Positions 7,400 through 16,828 of a stretch of 64,000 nucleotides of DNA are shown here, one piece after another. The stretch's first letter is position 1. Each line of letters opens with the position of its first letter. This DNA is from CAYPGT01 sp964512985 (GTDB taxonomy: Bacteria > Cyanobacteriota > Vampirovibrionia > LMEP-6097), in contig CAZELI010000002.1 in assembly GCA_964512985.1 (NCBI GenBank), positions 77,650 through 141,649 on the forward strand. Reading direction: 5' to 3'. The position numbers and the translations under genes were made by a program. Under the pieces are notes generated by a model. That model saw nothing but the letters and a program-made list of their open reading frames with translations. It ran no database searches and was not told the origin of the DNA.

Positions 7400-8035
7400 T
7401 TACAACTTGAGAAAGTTTTCTAATAATTGCAAACCTGCTTCCCCACTCTTCTCTGGGTGAAATTGGCAAGCGTGTAGATTAGTTCCATTCCAAATAGAGC
7501 TAATAAATTTCTCGCCATATTCAGTTGAACTTGTTTGATAATCTGGGATGGTCTGCATTGCTACTCTATAACTATGTATAAAATAAAAATGGGTGTCTTG
7601 TTGGATGCCCTGAAATAGAGGGTTAGAGCTATATTCTAAATGAACTGCATTCCAGCCCATATGTGGAATCTTAAGCTTAAATGTTTCAGAATTAGAACCA
7701 AATCTCTCAACTGCAGCCGGAATAATTTCTAATCCCTTAGTTGCTGCTGAACCTTCTGTACTATACTGGAATAAACTCTGCATACCAACACATATAGCCA
7801 GGGTTGGTACTCCCGCATTGATTTGTTGTTTAATCGCCTGGTATAAACCTAGACTGTGAAGGCTTTCCATGGCTTTAGAGAAACTACCTACCCCAGGAAA
7901 AAATATCTTCTTTGCTTGAAGTACATCTTGAGGATCTGAGCTTATTAGGGTACTTGCACCAACATGTTCAAGCGAATTCTTGACACTAAATATATTGCCA
8001 CCACTTTTATAATCAATAATGCAGATTTGAGACAT
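7400..8035 (-). CDS. hisH: Imidazole glycerol phosphate synthase, glutaminase subunit
   Basis: 211 residues with the class I glutamine amidotransferase triad: Cys82 in LAICVGMQ, and His and Glu in CQFHPEKSG near the C-terminus. IIDYKSGGNIFSVKNSL at the start and KIPHMGWNAV are diagnostic of HisH, which feeds ammonia to HisF in histidine synthesis. hisF is not adjacent here, so the his genes are dispersed. A TATAAT box (8047-8052, reverse strand) ends 11 nt before the ATG, giving a very short leader. Confidence 0.93.
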   Translation of the reverse strand: MSQICIIDYKSGGNIFSVKNSLEHVGASTLISSDPQDVLQAKKIFFPGVGSFSKAMESLHSLGLYQAIKQQINAGVPTLAICVGMQSLFQYSTEGSAATKGLEIIPAAVERFGSNSETFKLKIPHMGWNAVHLEYSSNPLFQGIQQDTHFYFIHSYRVAMQTIPDYQTSSTEYGEKFISSIWNGTNLHACQFHPEKSGEAGLQLLENFLKL

Positions 8036-8126
8036 TTGTAGGCTTTATTATATCTTGAATCTCATTTAACTGAATCTTAACTTAGTCATGTGATTATTGG
8101 TTAGAGCTTAAAAGCTTCGTTTGCAT

Positions 8127-9896
8127 ATGGCAAATAATATAAATACTCCAGTAAATAATATTATTAGTGAAGGGATTACTAGACCTAATGAGAATGCTGC
8201 ATTAGTGCAGAATACTAGAGTTTTGCGAACTCAAGATTCACTTAATATCGTTAGATCACAAGCCACTAGTCAAACTTATGGTGCTGCTTCAAGAGTAGGT
8301 AGAAATTTTGTTTCTAGATCATCCCCTCTTGTTACCAGATCTCCTGTTAATTCACCAGCGTCTAGTGAAGAGACTTTCCTGACTAATCAGAAGCTTGTAC
8401 CTGTTATTAGTATCTTAGGTGGAGAGAGGGTTGGACCGGGCTTTACTTTTCATAAGACAGATGGAAGTACTACTACAACCTCTATTAATGAGCAGGGACT
8501 TTATCAAGAACTTAGCACTAACGCTGATAGGTCTAGTAGTACGGCTGTCTATCAAGATTTACCTTTAGACCAAAATGGCTCTCCAACTGGTTATCGTGTA
8601 ACAACAACTCAGAAAAATTCTAATGGTAGAGTTACTGGTACTCAGCAATCTTCAATGTTGATTACTGATCTTGGTGACGGTCGCTTAGTAGGTACCTTCG
8701 TAGATTTAACTGATCCAACTAATCCACAGAATAGATACAATTCAGTTCTAACTTTAAGTGCTGCTGTCAATGATACAGGTAATCCTTTTTATAATTCTCA
8801 AACTACTTTTCCTGATGGTAGTGGTACCTCTAAGACTTATGAGCAGCTTAACTTTGGCACTGGATTTAATCCTAAAATGCCTAAAGGCTATCTAGAGCAT
8901 ATTTCTAATAAAACTGCAGATGGTACTGTGACTAACTTTGTATTAAAGACTCAGAGCGAGACTGATGCACAAGGTAACCGAGTAACATCTATTACGAATG
9001 TTACAGATCCTAATAATCCAATGCTTATTTCCCAAAGTTCTAAACCTGATCCATTTATTCGTGCTACTAGAAACTATGGAACACAAATGAGTGAGTACTT
9101 AGATTATTTATCTCAAGCTGGCTACTTAGATATTACTGGTGATGGTAAAAATGATCCTAAGGTTGATTTATTGTTAATCAATAGATATGGTAAAGGTCTT
9201 AGAGGTAATGCATTGATTGCTAATCTCAATTTAGGTTCTAGTACAGCTTCTGTTGCTAGTATGGAAGCTAAGTTAAACGAGGCTTTTAGTCGTGGACTTT
9301 ATGATATTAATGGTAATAAAGACACAGATTCAAGTCAGAGAGCTAAAACTATTGATATCAATTTGATTGCACGATATATGTTTGGAGCTAGAAATAGCGC
9401 ACTGACAGATAGTAGAGAAGCTAATGATGATTCTATTACTATTTCTTCAGATGGATCTAATATAGTCGCCCTCGCTGACAATGATCCATTATTAAATGAT
9501 TTCAAACAAATATTTAATATTGATGGCATTGATATTAAAACTAGTAGCCAACAGTTAAAAGTTTTTTATGTGAGTCTTGAACAGACTGGTCCCGCTGCGA
9601 TTGTTGCAGGTAGAGTAGTTAGATCTAATAATTCTTCACAAGAAGGCTTCCGTGCGTTTCGTAGTGGTAGTTCAGCTCCAGTATTAAATGATGTATCTAA
9701 AGCTGCCGATGCTAGTAAAACAACTACTAATTCAACAACTAAGACTAAGCAATCAACTATTCGTGCAGGTGCTTCTTCTAATAGTAAAGCTATTACTCGC
9801 TTAGGTGATTTAACCAGTAGTAGTTTCGAGCCTGGTGAAACAGATCCTGCTGATTATGGATTAGGTCCATTAGCTTCAACAACGACTGGTAGGTAA
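8127..9896 (+). CDS. Large Ser/Thr/Asn-rich protein with two dockerin-like calcium loops
   Basis: About 589 residues, rich in Ser, Thr and Asn. Two segments look like type I dockerin repeats: DITGDGKNDPKVDLLLINRY (from about residue 335) and DINGNKDTDSSQRAKTIDIN with LIARYMFG following (from about residue 393). Each has the D-x-N/T-G-D/N loop followed by a helix. Dockerin pairs bind calcium and dock onto cohesins. No signal peptide is visible, and the N-terminus is polar. ATG at 8127 is preferred over the in-frame TTG at 8121. The 80-residue gene 11 nt downstream is probably in the same transcript. Function unknown. Confidence 0.65.
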   Translation: MANNINTPVNNIISEGITRPNENAALVQNTRVLRTQDSLNIVRSQATSQTYGAASRVGRNFVSRSSPLVTRSPVNSPASSEETFLTNQKLVPVISILGGERVGPGFTFHKTDGSTTTTSINEQGLYQELSTNADRSSSTAVYQDLPLDQNGSPTGYRVTTTQKNSNGRVTGTQQSSMLITDLGDGRLVGTFVDLTDPTNPQNRYNSVLTLSAAVNDTGNPFYNSQTTFPDGSGTSKTYEQLNFGTGFNPKMPKGYLEHISNKTADGTVTNFVLKTQSETDAQGNRVTSITNVTDPNNPMLISQSSKPDPFIRATRNYGTQMSEYLDYLSQAGYLDITGDGKNDPKVDLLLINRYGKGLRGNALIANLNLGSSTASVASMEAKLNEAFSRGLYDINGNKDTDSSQRAKTIDINLIARYMFGARNSALTDSREANDDSITISSDGSNIVALADNDPLLNDFKQIFNIDGIDIKTSSQQLKVFYVSLEQTGPAAIVAGRVVRSNNSSQEGFRAFRSGSSAPVLNDVSKAADASKTTTNSTTKTKQSTIRAGASSNSKAITRLGDLTSSSFEPGETDPADYGLGPLASTTTGR

Positions 9897-9907
9897 AAGG
9901 ATATTTT

Positions 9908-10150
9908 ATGTCTAGTGAAACAATAGTAATAGATTACAGTGAGATGATTTCTTTACCTAAAGTAGAGGTTACTCGCGAACATGGTTTTAACTCTAGACCA
10001 GTAGTTTCTTCTTATGACGAGCATATTTTACCTTCAGTAAAAATGAAGAAACTTGATAAAGATTTATATCGTTCGGTAACGTTTAAAAAAACGAAACTGA
10101 TTAAACAGTATGAACAAGATAAATATAAAATTAGAAGCTTAGAATTTTAG
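9908..10150 (+). CDS. Small hypothetical protein downstream of dockerin-like gene
   Basis: 80 residues, charged and lysine-rich toward the C-terminus (FKKTKLIKQYEQDKYKIRSL). The start has an AAAAGGA site 8 nt upstream and follows the previous stop by 11 nt, so it is likely co-expressed with the dockerin-like protein. No domain is recognised. Confidence 0.6.
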   Translation: MSSETIVIDYSEMISLPKVEVTREHGFNSRPVVSSYDEHILPSVKMKKLDKDLYRSVTFKKTKLIKQYEQDKYKIRSLEF

Positions 10151-10231
10151 TTAAATTACGCATTTATTAGTAATTATTCGATCTGTTAAATAATATTTTC
10201 TATTAAAATCCTTCAAACCAGGATGGGGATG

Positions 10232-10325
10232 GGTTCCGCCGCTGCGCGGCGGTTGCGCTGCGCGCGGCTTAATGAAAGAATTATTTGGCAGTCCGCAGGA
10301 CGAACCGCGCCGAAGGCGCGGAACC
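10232..10325. repeat. Family B GC-rich palindromic element
   Basis: A 94-bp GC-rich island in AT-rich DNA, bounded by GGTTCCGC and GCGGAACC. Internal hairpins include GCCGCTGCGCGGC and GCGCCGAAGGCGC. A second copy in the opposite orientation lies at 43201-43306. The rest of this 287-bp gap between 10150 and 10438 holds only the ugd promoter region. Confidence 0.9.
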
Positions 10326-10437
10326 ACAACAAAAATGGAAATTTAGACTTAATTTATTATTTAGTAAGGTAAGGAGTTGCGCATTAATTAAGCTTTTATC
10401 TCGTCCAATAATCCTGAAAATGTTATATTCTTAACTT

Positions 10438-11832
10438 ATGCGTGTTAGCGTTATTGGCACTGGATACGTTGGTTTAGTTACGGCTACTTGTTTTGCTTTC
10501 TTAGGGCATGAGGTAGCTTGCTTAGATATTAATGAGAAACGTATTGCAGATCTTAAGCAAGGAAAAATTCCTATATATGAACCTAACTTAGAAGATTTAT
10601 TAGGGATATGTAAATCGAATAATAATTATCCTTTATTTACTACTAACCCCCAAGAAGCCATAGAACATGGTGAGTTTATATTTATTGCTGTGGGTACACC
10701 GCCCTTGGCTGATGGTGAGCCTAATCTAGACTATCTTAAATCTGCTGCAGAGACTATCGGTAAGTACCTAAAAGAAGGGGCTATTGTTATTAATAAATCT
10801 ACTGTGCCTGTTGGTTCAGGTAATTGGGTAGCAATGTTGGTAGAGAATGGTATTGCGCTAAGGTCAAGTCAGGGAGCTAGTTCTACTAATACTATTACTA
10901 AGGTTAATTTTAGTGTAGCTTCTAATCCTGAGTTCTTACGTGAAGGTTCGGCTATCGCTGATAGTCTATATCCAGATCGTATTGTATTAGGTAGTGAGAA
11001 CTCAGAAGTAGCGGTTAGATTAAAGCAACTCTATAATGCTCTTAGCGAGCAGAGTTTTAAGGCTCCAGATTTTTGTCCGCGCCCTCATGGCTTGACTCAA
11101 GTAGAAGTAATCTCTACTGATATTACAAGCGCTGAGATGATCAAATACAGTGCTAATGCGTTTCTTGCAACTAAAATAAGTTTTGCTAATCAGATCGCTA
11201 ATATCTGTGACCTAGTAGGAGCTGATGTGAATGAAGTAATGAAGGGAATCGGTTCAGATACTAGGATAGGTCATAAGTTCTTAAATGCTGGAATTGGTTG
11301 GGGTGGAAGTTGCTTTGGTAAGGATATAGATGCCTTGATTAAGATTGCAGAAGAATATAATTACGAGGCAGAAATCCTACAAGCAACTAAGAAAGTAAAC
11401 TACGCGCAGCGTGATCTAGTGATTAAACGTTTACAAGAGAAACTAAAAATTATCAAAGGTAAGAAGATAGGTTTATTAGGCATAGCCTTCAAACCTAATA
11501 CTGATGACCTTCGTGATGCTCCAGCACTTGATATAGCAACTATGTTAGTGAAGATGGGGGCAAGAGTGTCTATGACTGATCCTATCGCTATAGAGCATGC
11601 CAAGAGAGAATTAGCTGGGCTTGATATAAACTATGTAGAGAATGTGGATGATATGGTGCAGGGTCTAGATGCTTTGATTCTGGTCACTGAGTGGGATCAG
11701 TATAAGTCTATAGATATGGCTAAGATCAAAGCAGCTATGACAGGTAATTTATTTATAGATGGACGTAATCAATATGGTCCAACTAAGATGAAAGAACTTG
11801 GCTTTGTGTATATAGGGATGGGAAGACACTGA
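10438..11832 (+). CDS. ugd: UDP-glucose 6-dehydrogenase
   Basis: 464 residues. The N-terminal Rossmann motif is VIGTGYVGLVTA; the catalytic cysteine is in GWGGSCFGKDI; KSTVPVGSG and NPEFLREGSA are family motifs. The enzyme oxidises UDP-glucose to UDP-glucuronate with two NAD. The stop overlaps the ATG of the decarboxylase gene (TGATG), so the two steps toward UDP-xylose are coupled. A TATATT box (10424-10429) ends 8 nt before the ATG with no Shine-Dalgarno sequence. Confidence 0.95.
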   Translation: MRVSVIGTGYVGLVTATCFAFLGHEVACLDINEKRIADLKQGKIPIYEPNLEDLLGICKSNNNYPLFTTNPQEAIEHGEFIFIAVGTPPLADGEPNLDYLKSAAETIGKYLKEGAIVINKSTVPVGSGNWVAMLVENGIALRSSQGASSTNTITKVNFSVASNPEFLREGSAIADSLYPDRIVLGSENSEVAVRLKQLYNALSEQSFKAPDFCPRPHGLTQVEVISTDITSAEMIKYSANAFLATKISFANQIANICDLVGADVNEVMKGIGSDTRIGHKFLNAGIGWGGSCFGKDIDALIKIAEEYNYEAEILQATKKVNYAQRDLVIKRLQEKLKIIKGKKIGLLGIAFKPNTDDLRDAPALDIATMLVKMGARVSMTDPIAIEHAKRELAGLDINYVENVDDMVQGLDALILVTEWDQYKSIDMAKIKAAMTGNLFIDGRNQYGPTKMKELGFVYIGMGRH

Positions 11833-12779
11833 TGCAGACTATACTTATCACTGGTGGAGCGGGTTTCATAGGATCACATTTAGCTGAGAGGTTAATTGCT
11901 GATGGTAACAAAGTTATAGTACTTGATAATTTGGTTACAGGTTCTGCTGATAATATTAAGCATCTACTAGATTCTCCCAAGTTTAAATTTATTAATCATA
12001 ATGTCTCTGAGTACATTGACATACTTGAGCGACTTGATTGGGTAATGCACTTTGCTAGTCCAGCATCACCAGTGGACTTTCAGAAGCTTGCTATTCCTAT
12101 TCTTAAGGTTGGATCTCTAGGTACGCATAATGCTCTGGGATTGGCTTTGGAAAAGAAGGCAAAATTCTTCTTAGCTTCTACTTCAGAAGTTTATGGTGAT
12201 CCAGAGATACATCCGCAGCCTGAGACTTATTATGGGAATGTTAATCCAATCGGACCTCGTGGTGTCTATGATGAGTCTAAGCGTTTTGCTGAAGCTATCA
12301 CTATGGCGTATCACCGTAAGCATGGTATTGATACGCGCATAGTGAGGATCTTTAATACCTATGGTCCGCGTATGCGTGCTGATGATGGTAGAGTAGTTTG
12401 CACTTTTATTACAGAAGCTCTTAAGAACGAAGCACTTACTATTAATGGTGATGGTAGCCAGACTCGTAGCTTCCAATACGTTAGTGATTTAGTAGAAGGT
12501 ATCGTAAGACTTATGTCTGTAGACTTTCATGAGCCTGTGAATATTGGAAACCCCAATGAGTTTACTGTGATGGAACTTGCTAAGAAAGTTATTGAAATAA
12601 CTAACTCTAAATCAGAATTTAGGTATTTACCCCTACAGCTGGATGATCCAAAGCGTCGTAAGCCTGATATCAGTCGCGCCCGCGAATTGCTCGGCTGGGA
12701 GCCACAGATAAGCCTTGACGATGGTTTAAAGATGACCCTAGCGTATTTTAATCAGACTCTGAATATGAGTGTTAAATAA
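11832..12779 (+). CDS. UDP-glucuronate decarboxylase (UDP-xylose synthase)
   Basis: 315-residue extended short-chain dehydrogenase: ITGGAGFIGSHLAERL for NAD, S/T at TSEVYGDP, and the catalytic Tyr and Lys in VYDESKRFAE. NPIGPRGVYDESK and RIFNTYGPRM are typical of UXS. It converts UDP-glucuronate from the preceding gene product to UDP-xylose, a sugar donor for surface glycans. Translational coupling with ugd supports the assignment over other epimerases. Confidence 0.92.
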   Translation: MQTILITGGAGFIGSHLAERLIADGNKVIVLDNLVTGSADNIKHLLDSPKFKFINHNVSEYIDILERLDWVMHFASPASPVDFQKLAIPILKVGSLGTHNALGLALEKKAKFFLASTSEVYGDPEIHPQPETYYGNVNPIGPRGVYDESKRFAEAITMAYHRKHGIDTRIVRIFNTYGPRMRADDGRVVCTFITEALKNEALTINGDGSQTRSFQYVSDLVEGIVRLMSVDFHEPVNIGNPNEFTVMELAKKVIEITNSKSEFRYLPLQLDDPKRRKPDISRARELLGWEPQISLDDGLKMTLAYFNQTLNMSVK

Positions 12780-12846
12780 AATTCATATTTGATTTCAGAT
12801 AATTTACTTGAAATGTATTGATGGATAGGCTATGATTAATAGCATT

Positions 12847-13107
12847 ATGGCATATCCAACAACAATTAAACTACAACCTATTAACCAACAACCTAGCGAA
12901 GTGAGTAATAGACAAATATTTAAAATGGTAAAAGACGTGACTCGTGATCCAGCGAAGCTTGAGCAAATATTAGCAACAGTTCAAAAGCATACTGGTTCAC
13001 CTCAAGCTGCTAGAGAACTAATGGAAGATTTAGCTAGGGTCATGATGCCGAAAATTACCTCTGAATCTCCGAAAGTTACTACTGCGCCGAGAGCCAAAGC
13101 TGCTTAA
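12847..13107 (+). CDS. Small hypothetical protein (86 aa)
   Basis: About 86 residues starting MAYPTTIKLQPINQQPSEV, with a helical middle (KMVKDVTRDPAKLEQILATV) and a basic Ala/Pro tail. ATG 12847 is chosen over the upstream ATG at 12832 because a TATGAT box (12831-12836) covers the latter and ends 10 nt before the former. Its stop is 1 nt from that of the convergent mqnD gene. No family is recognised. Confidence 0.6.
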   Translation: MAYPTTIKLQPINQQPSEVSNRQIFKMVKDVTRDPAKLEQILATVQKHTGSPQAARELMEDLARVMMPKITSESPKVTTAPRAKAA

Positions 13108-13108
13108 C

Positions 13109-13948
13109 TTATACTTTACTAAGCAATAATTCCACAGATTTAAGATCGTTATTTGTTAACTGTATTGTAGATTCATCTACATACATATGAATATAACGCT
13201 CTGCCTGAGTGTCATCTAGACCGTTATTAGCAAAGCTTCTTGAGTAGGCTAATACTTCATCAAAGTTCTTCAGTCCCCATTCTATAGATTCTTTAAGTAG
13301 TGCGTCGATATCAGAGATAACTTGCTCACCTAAGTCCCTTCTTATAACATTGCAGCCAAGTGGCATCCGTAAACCATTAGTGTAGGTTGAGTACCACCAT
13401 TGTCCTAGGTCTACAATAAGCTTATAGCCTTGCTCTGAGAATTTTAATTGGGATTCATGAATGAGAAGCGAAGCATCTACTGCTCCTGATTCTAGAAGAG
13501 GGAAGACATCGTTATAGCTACAAAACTGAAATTGGAAATCATCGTTTATAAAATTAAGTTTTGAAAGATATATTTGTAATGCTAAAAATGCACTAGTATA
13601 TTTTCCAGGAATGGCTATCTTCATACCCTTCGTTAATTGTGAGTTTTTACTAACAAGTCTTGGACCATAGTCAGAGCCTGCCATTGATGCACCTGATTTG
13701 AGAAATTGATATCTATCTTTTAAATAATGGTAAGCATGAAAACTTACTGCAAAAATATCATATAAATTACTATCAGAAATCGCAGCTTGATTTAAGACGT
13801 CTATCTCATCACTGCTAATCTCAAACTGGTATCCGCGTAGATCTATCTTCTGATGCTTAATTGCATAAAACATAAAAGCATCATCAGAATCAGGACTATG
13901 AGCGATGCGTATGGTTTTTGTTATTGGGGTGCTTTGGGTCTTAATCAC
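13109..13948 (-). CDS. mqnD: Menaquinone biosynthesis enzyme, MqnA/MqnD family (probably MqnD)
   Basis: About 280 residues of a periplasmic-binding-protein-like fold. The start RIAHSPDSDDAFMFYAI and the later DASLLIHESQLKFSEQG resemble MqnD, 1,4-dihydroxy-6-naphthoate synthase of the futalosine pathway. MqnA is a close relative, so the exact step is not certain. The frame is open to 13993, deep in the upstream gene; the GTG at 13948 overlaps the upstream stop by only 8 nt and gives a normal N-terminus (MIKTQSTPITKTIRIAHSP). The upstream neighbour is a TonB-like protein, with nuoM beyond it. Confidence 0.8.
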   Translation of the reverse strand: MIKTQSTPITKTIRIAHSPDSDDAFMFYAIKHQKIDLRGYQFEISSDEIDVLNQAAISDSNLYDIFAVSFHAYHYLKDRYQFLKSGASMAGSDYGPRLVSKNSQLTKGMKIAIPGKYTSAFLALQIYLSKLNFINDDFQFQFCSYNDVFPLLESGAVDASLLIHESQLKFSEQGYKLIVDLGQWWYSTYTNGLRMPLGCNVIRRDLGEQVISDIDALLKESIEWGLKNFDEVLAYSRSFANNGLDDTQAERYIHMYVDESTIQLTNNDLKSVELLLSKV

Positions 13949-14405
13949 TAAACAACCTCTGCCAGAAATTTTTATGAGTATAGTGATACTCAAATTCGTA
14001 TTCTATAACCTTAGATCTGTTTGGTTCTGGATAGGGAGCGGCATCTCTAATGGCTTGTAAGCAGTTTTCATCAAATATAGCAATGTTACTTGCTTGCTTT
14101 AGTCTTAAATCTTCTACTTGACCTTCAGGAGTAATCGTAAATTCAGCAAGAGCTTTAACATCTGTTAGTTCTTTCTTCTTAAATTTCTTATAGATATCCT
14201 TAGGATATTTATTGGGTTGAGGTGGCTGCCATTTACTTTGGATGGCGGTGGCTACGTTTCGAATGTAATCGTAGTCACCAGTGTTTACCGTACCTTCACC
14301 GCTAACACTCGGTTCTTGAATGGTACTTTCTGTGTTGTATTTAACTGCTGAGACACTCAGTGTGAGCATTACAAGCAATATCAGTAATATAGTATTTTTA
14401 CGCAT
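13941..14405 (-). CDS. TonB/TolA C-terminal-domain protein
   Basis: 154 residues with one N-terminal hydrophobic segment (KNTILLILLVMLTLSVSAV), either a signal peptide or an anchor. The C-terminal domain matches the TonB-C pattern: IQSKWQPP, then AEFTITPEGQVEDLRLKQASN, then CLQAIRDAAPYPEP. Such domains contact outer-membrane partners in energy transduction or Tol systems, so a two-membrane envelope is suggested. A TATAAT box (14417-14422, reverse strand) ends 11 nt before the ATG. It overlaps the mqnD start by 8 nt. Confidence 0.75.
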   Translation of the reverse strand: MRKNTILLILLVMLTLSVSAVKYNTESTIQEPSVSGEGTVNTGDYDYIRNVATAIQSKWQPPQPNKYPKDIYKKFKKKELTDVKALAEFTITPEGQVEDLRLKQASNIAIFDENCLQAIRDAAPYPEPNRSKVIEYEFEYHYTHKNFWQRLFSD

Positions 14406-14440
14406 AACTATTAATTATTATAGCGTAAATAGATTAATAG

Positions 14441-15958
14441 TTATGCAGTAAGAGTTGGTGAGCTATAACTAACTAGTTTATTTAATTGTGGTTCATAGAG
14501 GTTATTAATAAACTTAGGATATAAACCGTAAACTAGTGACAGACCAAGTAAAACTCCAAGCACTACTAGCTCTGGTCTTCTTGCGTCAGTGAGCTTTAAC
14601 CATTTGGTTTGAGTCTCGCCGTAAAATACTCGCTGGTTTATCCAGAGCATATAAGCTGCAGTAAGTATCACTCCTAAGGCTGCAACTGCTGCTGAAGCTT
14701 TAATAGGATCTAAGACACCTGCTACTGTTTTAGAACTAAAGACACCATAAAACACTAATGACTCACCTACGAATCCTGATAATCCCGGTAATGCAAGGTT
14801 CGCCATCGCTGCAAATATAAATATATAAAACGTCTGTGGCATGACTTTAGCAAGTCCACCAAGCTCTGCTATCTCTCTAGTATGAGCTCTTTCATAAATC
14901 ATTCCAACCAGCATAAATAGTGCTGCTGAAATTAATCCATGAGAGAACATTTGGAATACTGCTCCGCTGTAGCCTGCAACATTGAGCGTTGCCATCCCCA
15001 GAAGAATAAATCCCATATGTGAAACTGATGAGTAGGCAATAACTTTCTTGAGGTCTTTTTGAATTAGGGCTGCATATGCTCCGTAAATAATATTGATTGC
15101 ACCAATTATGGCAAAGGCTGTTGCTAAATTAGTTACTACAGCCGGGAAGAAGTCTAATCCAAATCTGATCAGTCCGTAGCAACCCATCTTAAGTAGAATT
15201 CCTGCTAGTAGCATTGATACTGGTGTAGGAGCTTCTACGTGAGCATCTGGTAACCAAGTATGCATAGGTACTGATGGTAATTTAACTAAGAAGCATAAAG
15301 CTATAAGAATGAAGATGGTGGTTTGTACTTGAATATCTAGGTGAGGAGTTAGCTTAGCTATCTCTACCATGTCAAATGTACTAAAGCCAGTCACTGTCAG
15401 TAAATAGAATAATCCTACCAGTAACAGAATCCCTGCTGCAAAAGTATATAGTAAGAATTTCATAGACGCATAATTGCGATTCTTGGAACCCCAGATAGCG
15501 ATTAGGAGATACATTGGTATCAATTCTAATTCCCAAGCAAGGAAGAATAAAAATATATCCTTCGCCATAAACACTGCCATGACAGCTACTGCAAGGAACA
15601 TAAGTAATGAGTAATAGAGTCTTGGTTGCTGTTTCTTAGCTATCGGTTCACTTGCAATTATTACGCAAGGAAGTAGAATCGCCATCAATAAAACCATCGA
15701 GAAAGAGAGCCCATCTACCCCAAGAGAGAATTTAATCTTACCCATCCAGTCATAGGTTTCGATAAGTTGTAAGTTAGTGTTAGCTGGATTAAATAAACAA
15801 AAATATTGTTTAAGAGCGATTCCTAGAACTGCCACGCTGGTGAACAAGGAGATGTTTCTTGCTCTAGCTTCATCCATTGAGAAAAACGCTACTATTAAGC
15901 CCGAGACTGTTAATAGCGCCAGCATTGTACTAAGTGAATGAGTGTGTAAATATTCCAT
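14441..15958 (-). CDS. nuoM: NADH-quinone oxidoreductase subunit M
   Basis: 505 residues with about 14 membrane helices. The proton-pump signature HTWLPDAHVEAPTPVSMLLA and the glutamate-bearing FLAWELELIPMYLLIAIWG identify NuoM/NdhD of complex I. It stands alone here, without NuoL or NuoN next to it; nuoJ and nuoK are 8-9 kb away, so complex I genes are dispersed. A TATATT box (15969-15974, reverse strand) ends 10 nt before the ATG. Quinone reduction coupled to proton transfer fits the menaquinone gene nearby. Confidence 0.95.
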   Translation of the reverse strand: MEYLHTHSLSTMLALLTVSGLIVAFFSMDEARARNISLFTSVAVLGIALKQYFCLFNPANTNLQLIETYDWMGKIKFSLGVDGLSFSMVLLMAILLPCVIIASEPIAKKQQPRLYYSLLMFLAVAVMAVFMAKDIFLFFLAWELELIPMYLLIAIWGSKNRNYASMKFLLYTFAAGILLLVGLFYLLTVTGFSTFDMVEIAKLTPHLDIQVQTTIFILIALCFLVKLPSVPMHTWLPDAHVEAPTPVSMLLAGILLKMGCYGLIRFGLDFFPAVVTNLATAFAIIGAINIIYGAYAALIQKDLKKVIAYSSVSHMGFILLGMATLNVAGYSGAVFQMFSHGLISAALFMLVGMIYERAHTREIAELGGLAKVMPQTFYIFIFAAMANLALPGLSGFVGESLVFYGVFSSKTVAGVLDPIKASAAVAALGVILTAAYMLWINQRVFYGETQTKWLKLTDARRPELVVLGVLLGLSLVYGLYPKFINNLYEPQLNKLVSYSSPTLTA

Positions 15959-16102
15959 GACTATCGAAAATATATCAGAATATAGAGAAATCGCCTAGAC
16001 CTGCAATTATAATGTTGGTATTGACTGATTAACACTATAATAATTTTTCAGATTTTTATTACATGCTAGTATTTTCCTGCTTTGCGTTTGTGGAGCAACC
16101 AT

Positions 16103-16163
<61 letters not shown>

Positions 16164-16178
<15 letters not shown>

Positions 16179-16276
16179 CTTTTACACTCGTTTATCAAAT
16201 TTAAGCAGAATTGAACTAGTAGTTCGATTTTTTGACTGACATGAGCTGACGCTCATGTCCATGCCTCTGACCACCA
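16164..16276 (+). repeat. Duplicated tRNA-Phe 3' end (possible attachment-site scar)
   Basis: The last 15 nt of the tRNA (TGCCTCTGACCACCA, 16164-16178) recur exactly at 16262-16276, 98 bp downstream. Between them, 16205-16217 is an exact inverted copy of the tRNA T-arm sequence AGTTCAATTCTGC. A hairpin GACATGAGC/GCTCATGTC lies at about 16239-16260. Duplicated tRNA 3' ends are typical of integration sites, but no integrase is present in the window. Confidence 0.7.
16209..16233 (+). terminator. Intrinsic terminator after tRNA-Phe
   Basis: Stem AATTGAACT/AGTTCGATT with a 3-nt loop and a run of T, about 30 nt after the tRNA end. Part of the left arm is the inverted copy of the tRNA T-arm. Confidence 0.65.
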
Positions 16277-16387
16277 TTCTTCACCTCACTGATGTTCGGC
16301 TTCGAATGGCAAGCCACTTTAACTAGATATTAACCTTCATTTGTTCTATTTATATCGTAGGTACTTACTTTGTGACCTCAATATTTT

Positions 16388-16828
16388 ATGGATAAGGCTG
16401 TAAATAATCGTCAAAAGCAAGATCATGAGTCAACAAAGCTTGTTGATAAATTTGACCAGCTTGTCAGTGAACTTGAATTGTCATTAACTACAAATTTAAA
16501 CAAGGTTAATGACATAAGTGTTGATAGTAAGTCTAAAGATGCTAATTTATCCCCAAGTATTACTTCTTCAGGAGACTTGCGATCTATTTCTACGCGAATG
16601 AATGATATTTATGATTCCTACAGTAGAAATTTAATTTCACAAGAAGAATTTACTAAATTAATGGAAGAAATTAAAAAAGACAAGGAACAAGTTTTAGAAA
16701 TTTATAGGAAAGATCGAATAAAACACCGCATGGAAGATTATCAAGGTATGTTGAATGTTTTTACTAGTGGTTCACAGGCTTTTCTTACTACTAAAGATGC
16801 TATAGCTCAATTAAATGCGATGTTGTAA
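16388..16828 (+). CDS. Hypothetical charged helical protein
   Basis: 146 residues, hydrophilic, with helical heptad-like stretches (LISQEEFTKLMEEIKKDKEQ) and no signal peptide or membrane segment. Its 3' end overlaps the convergent hemB by 18 nt. No family is recognised. Codon and amino acid use resemble the other unknown proteins of the window. Confidence 0.6.
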   Translation: MDKAVNNRQKQDHESTKLVDKFDQLVSELELSLTTNLNKVNDISVDSKSKDANLSPSITSSGDLRSISTRMNDIYDSYSRNLISQEEFTKLMEEIKKDKEQVLEIYRKDRIKHRMEDYQGMLNVFTSGSQAFLTTKDAIAQLNAML

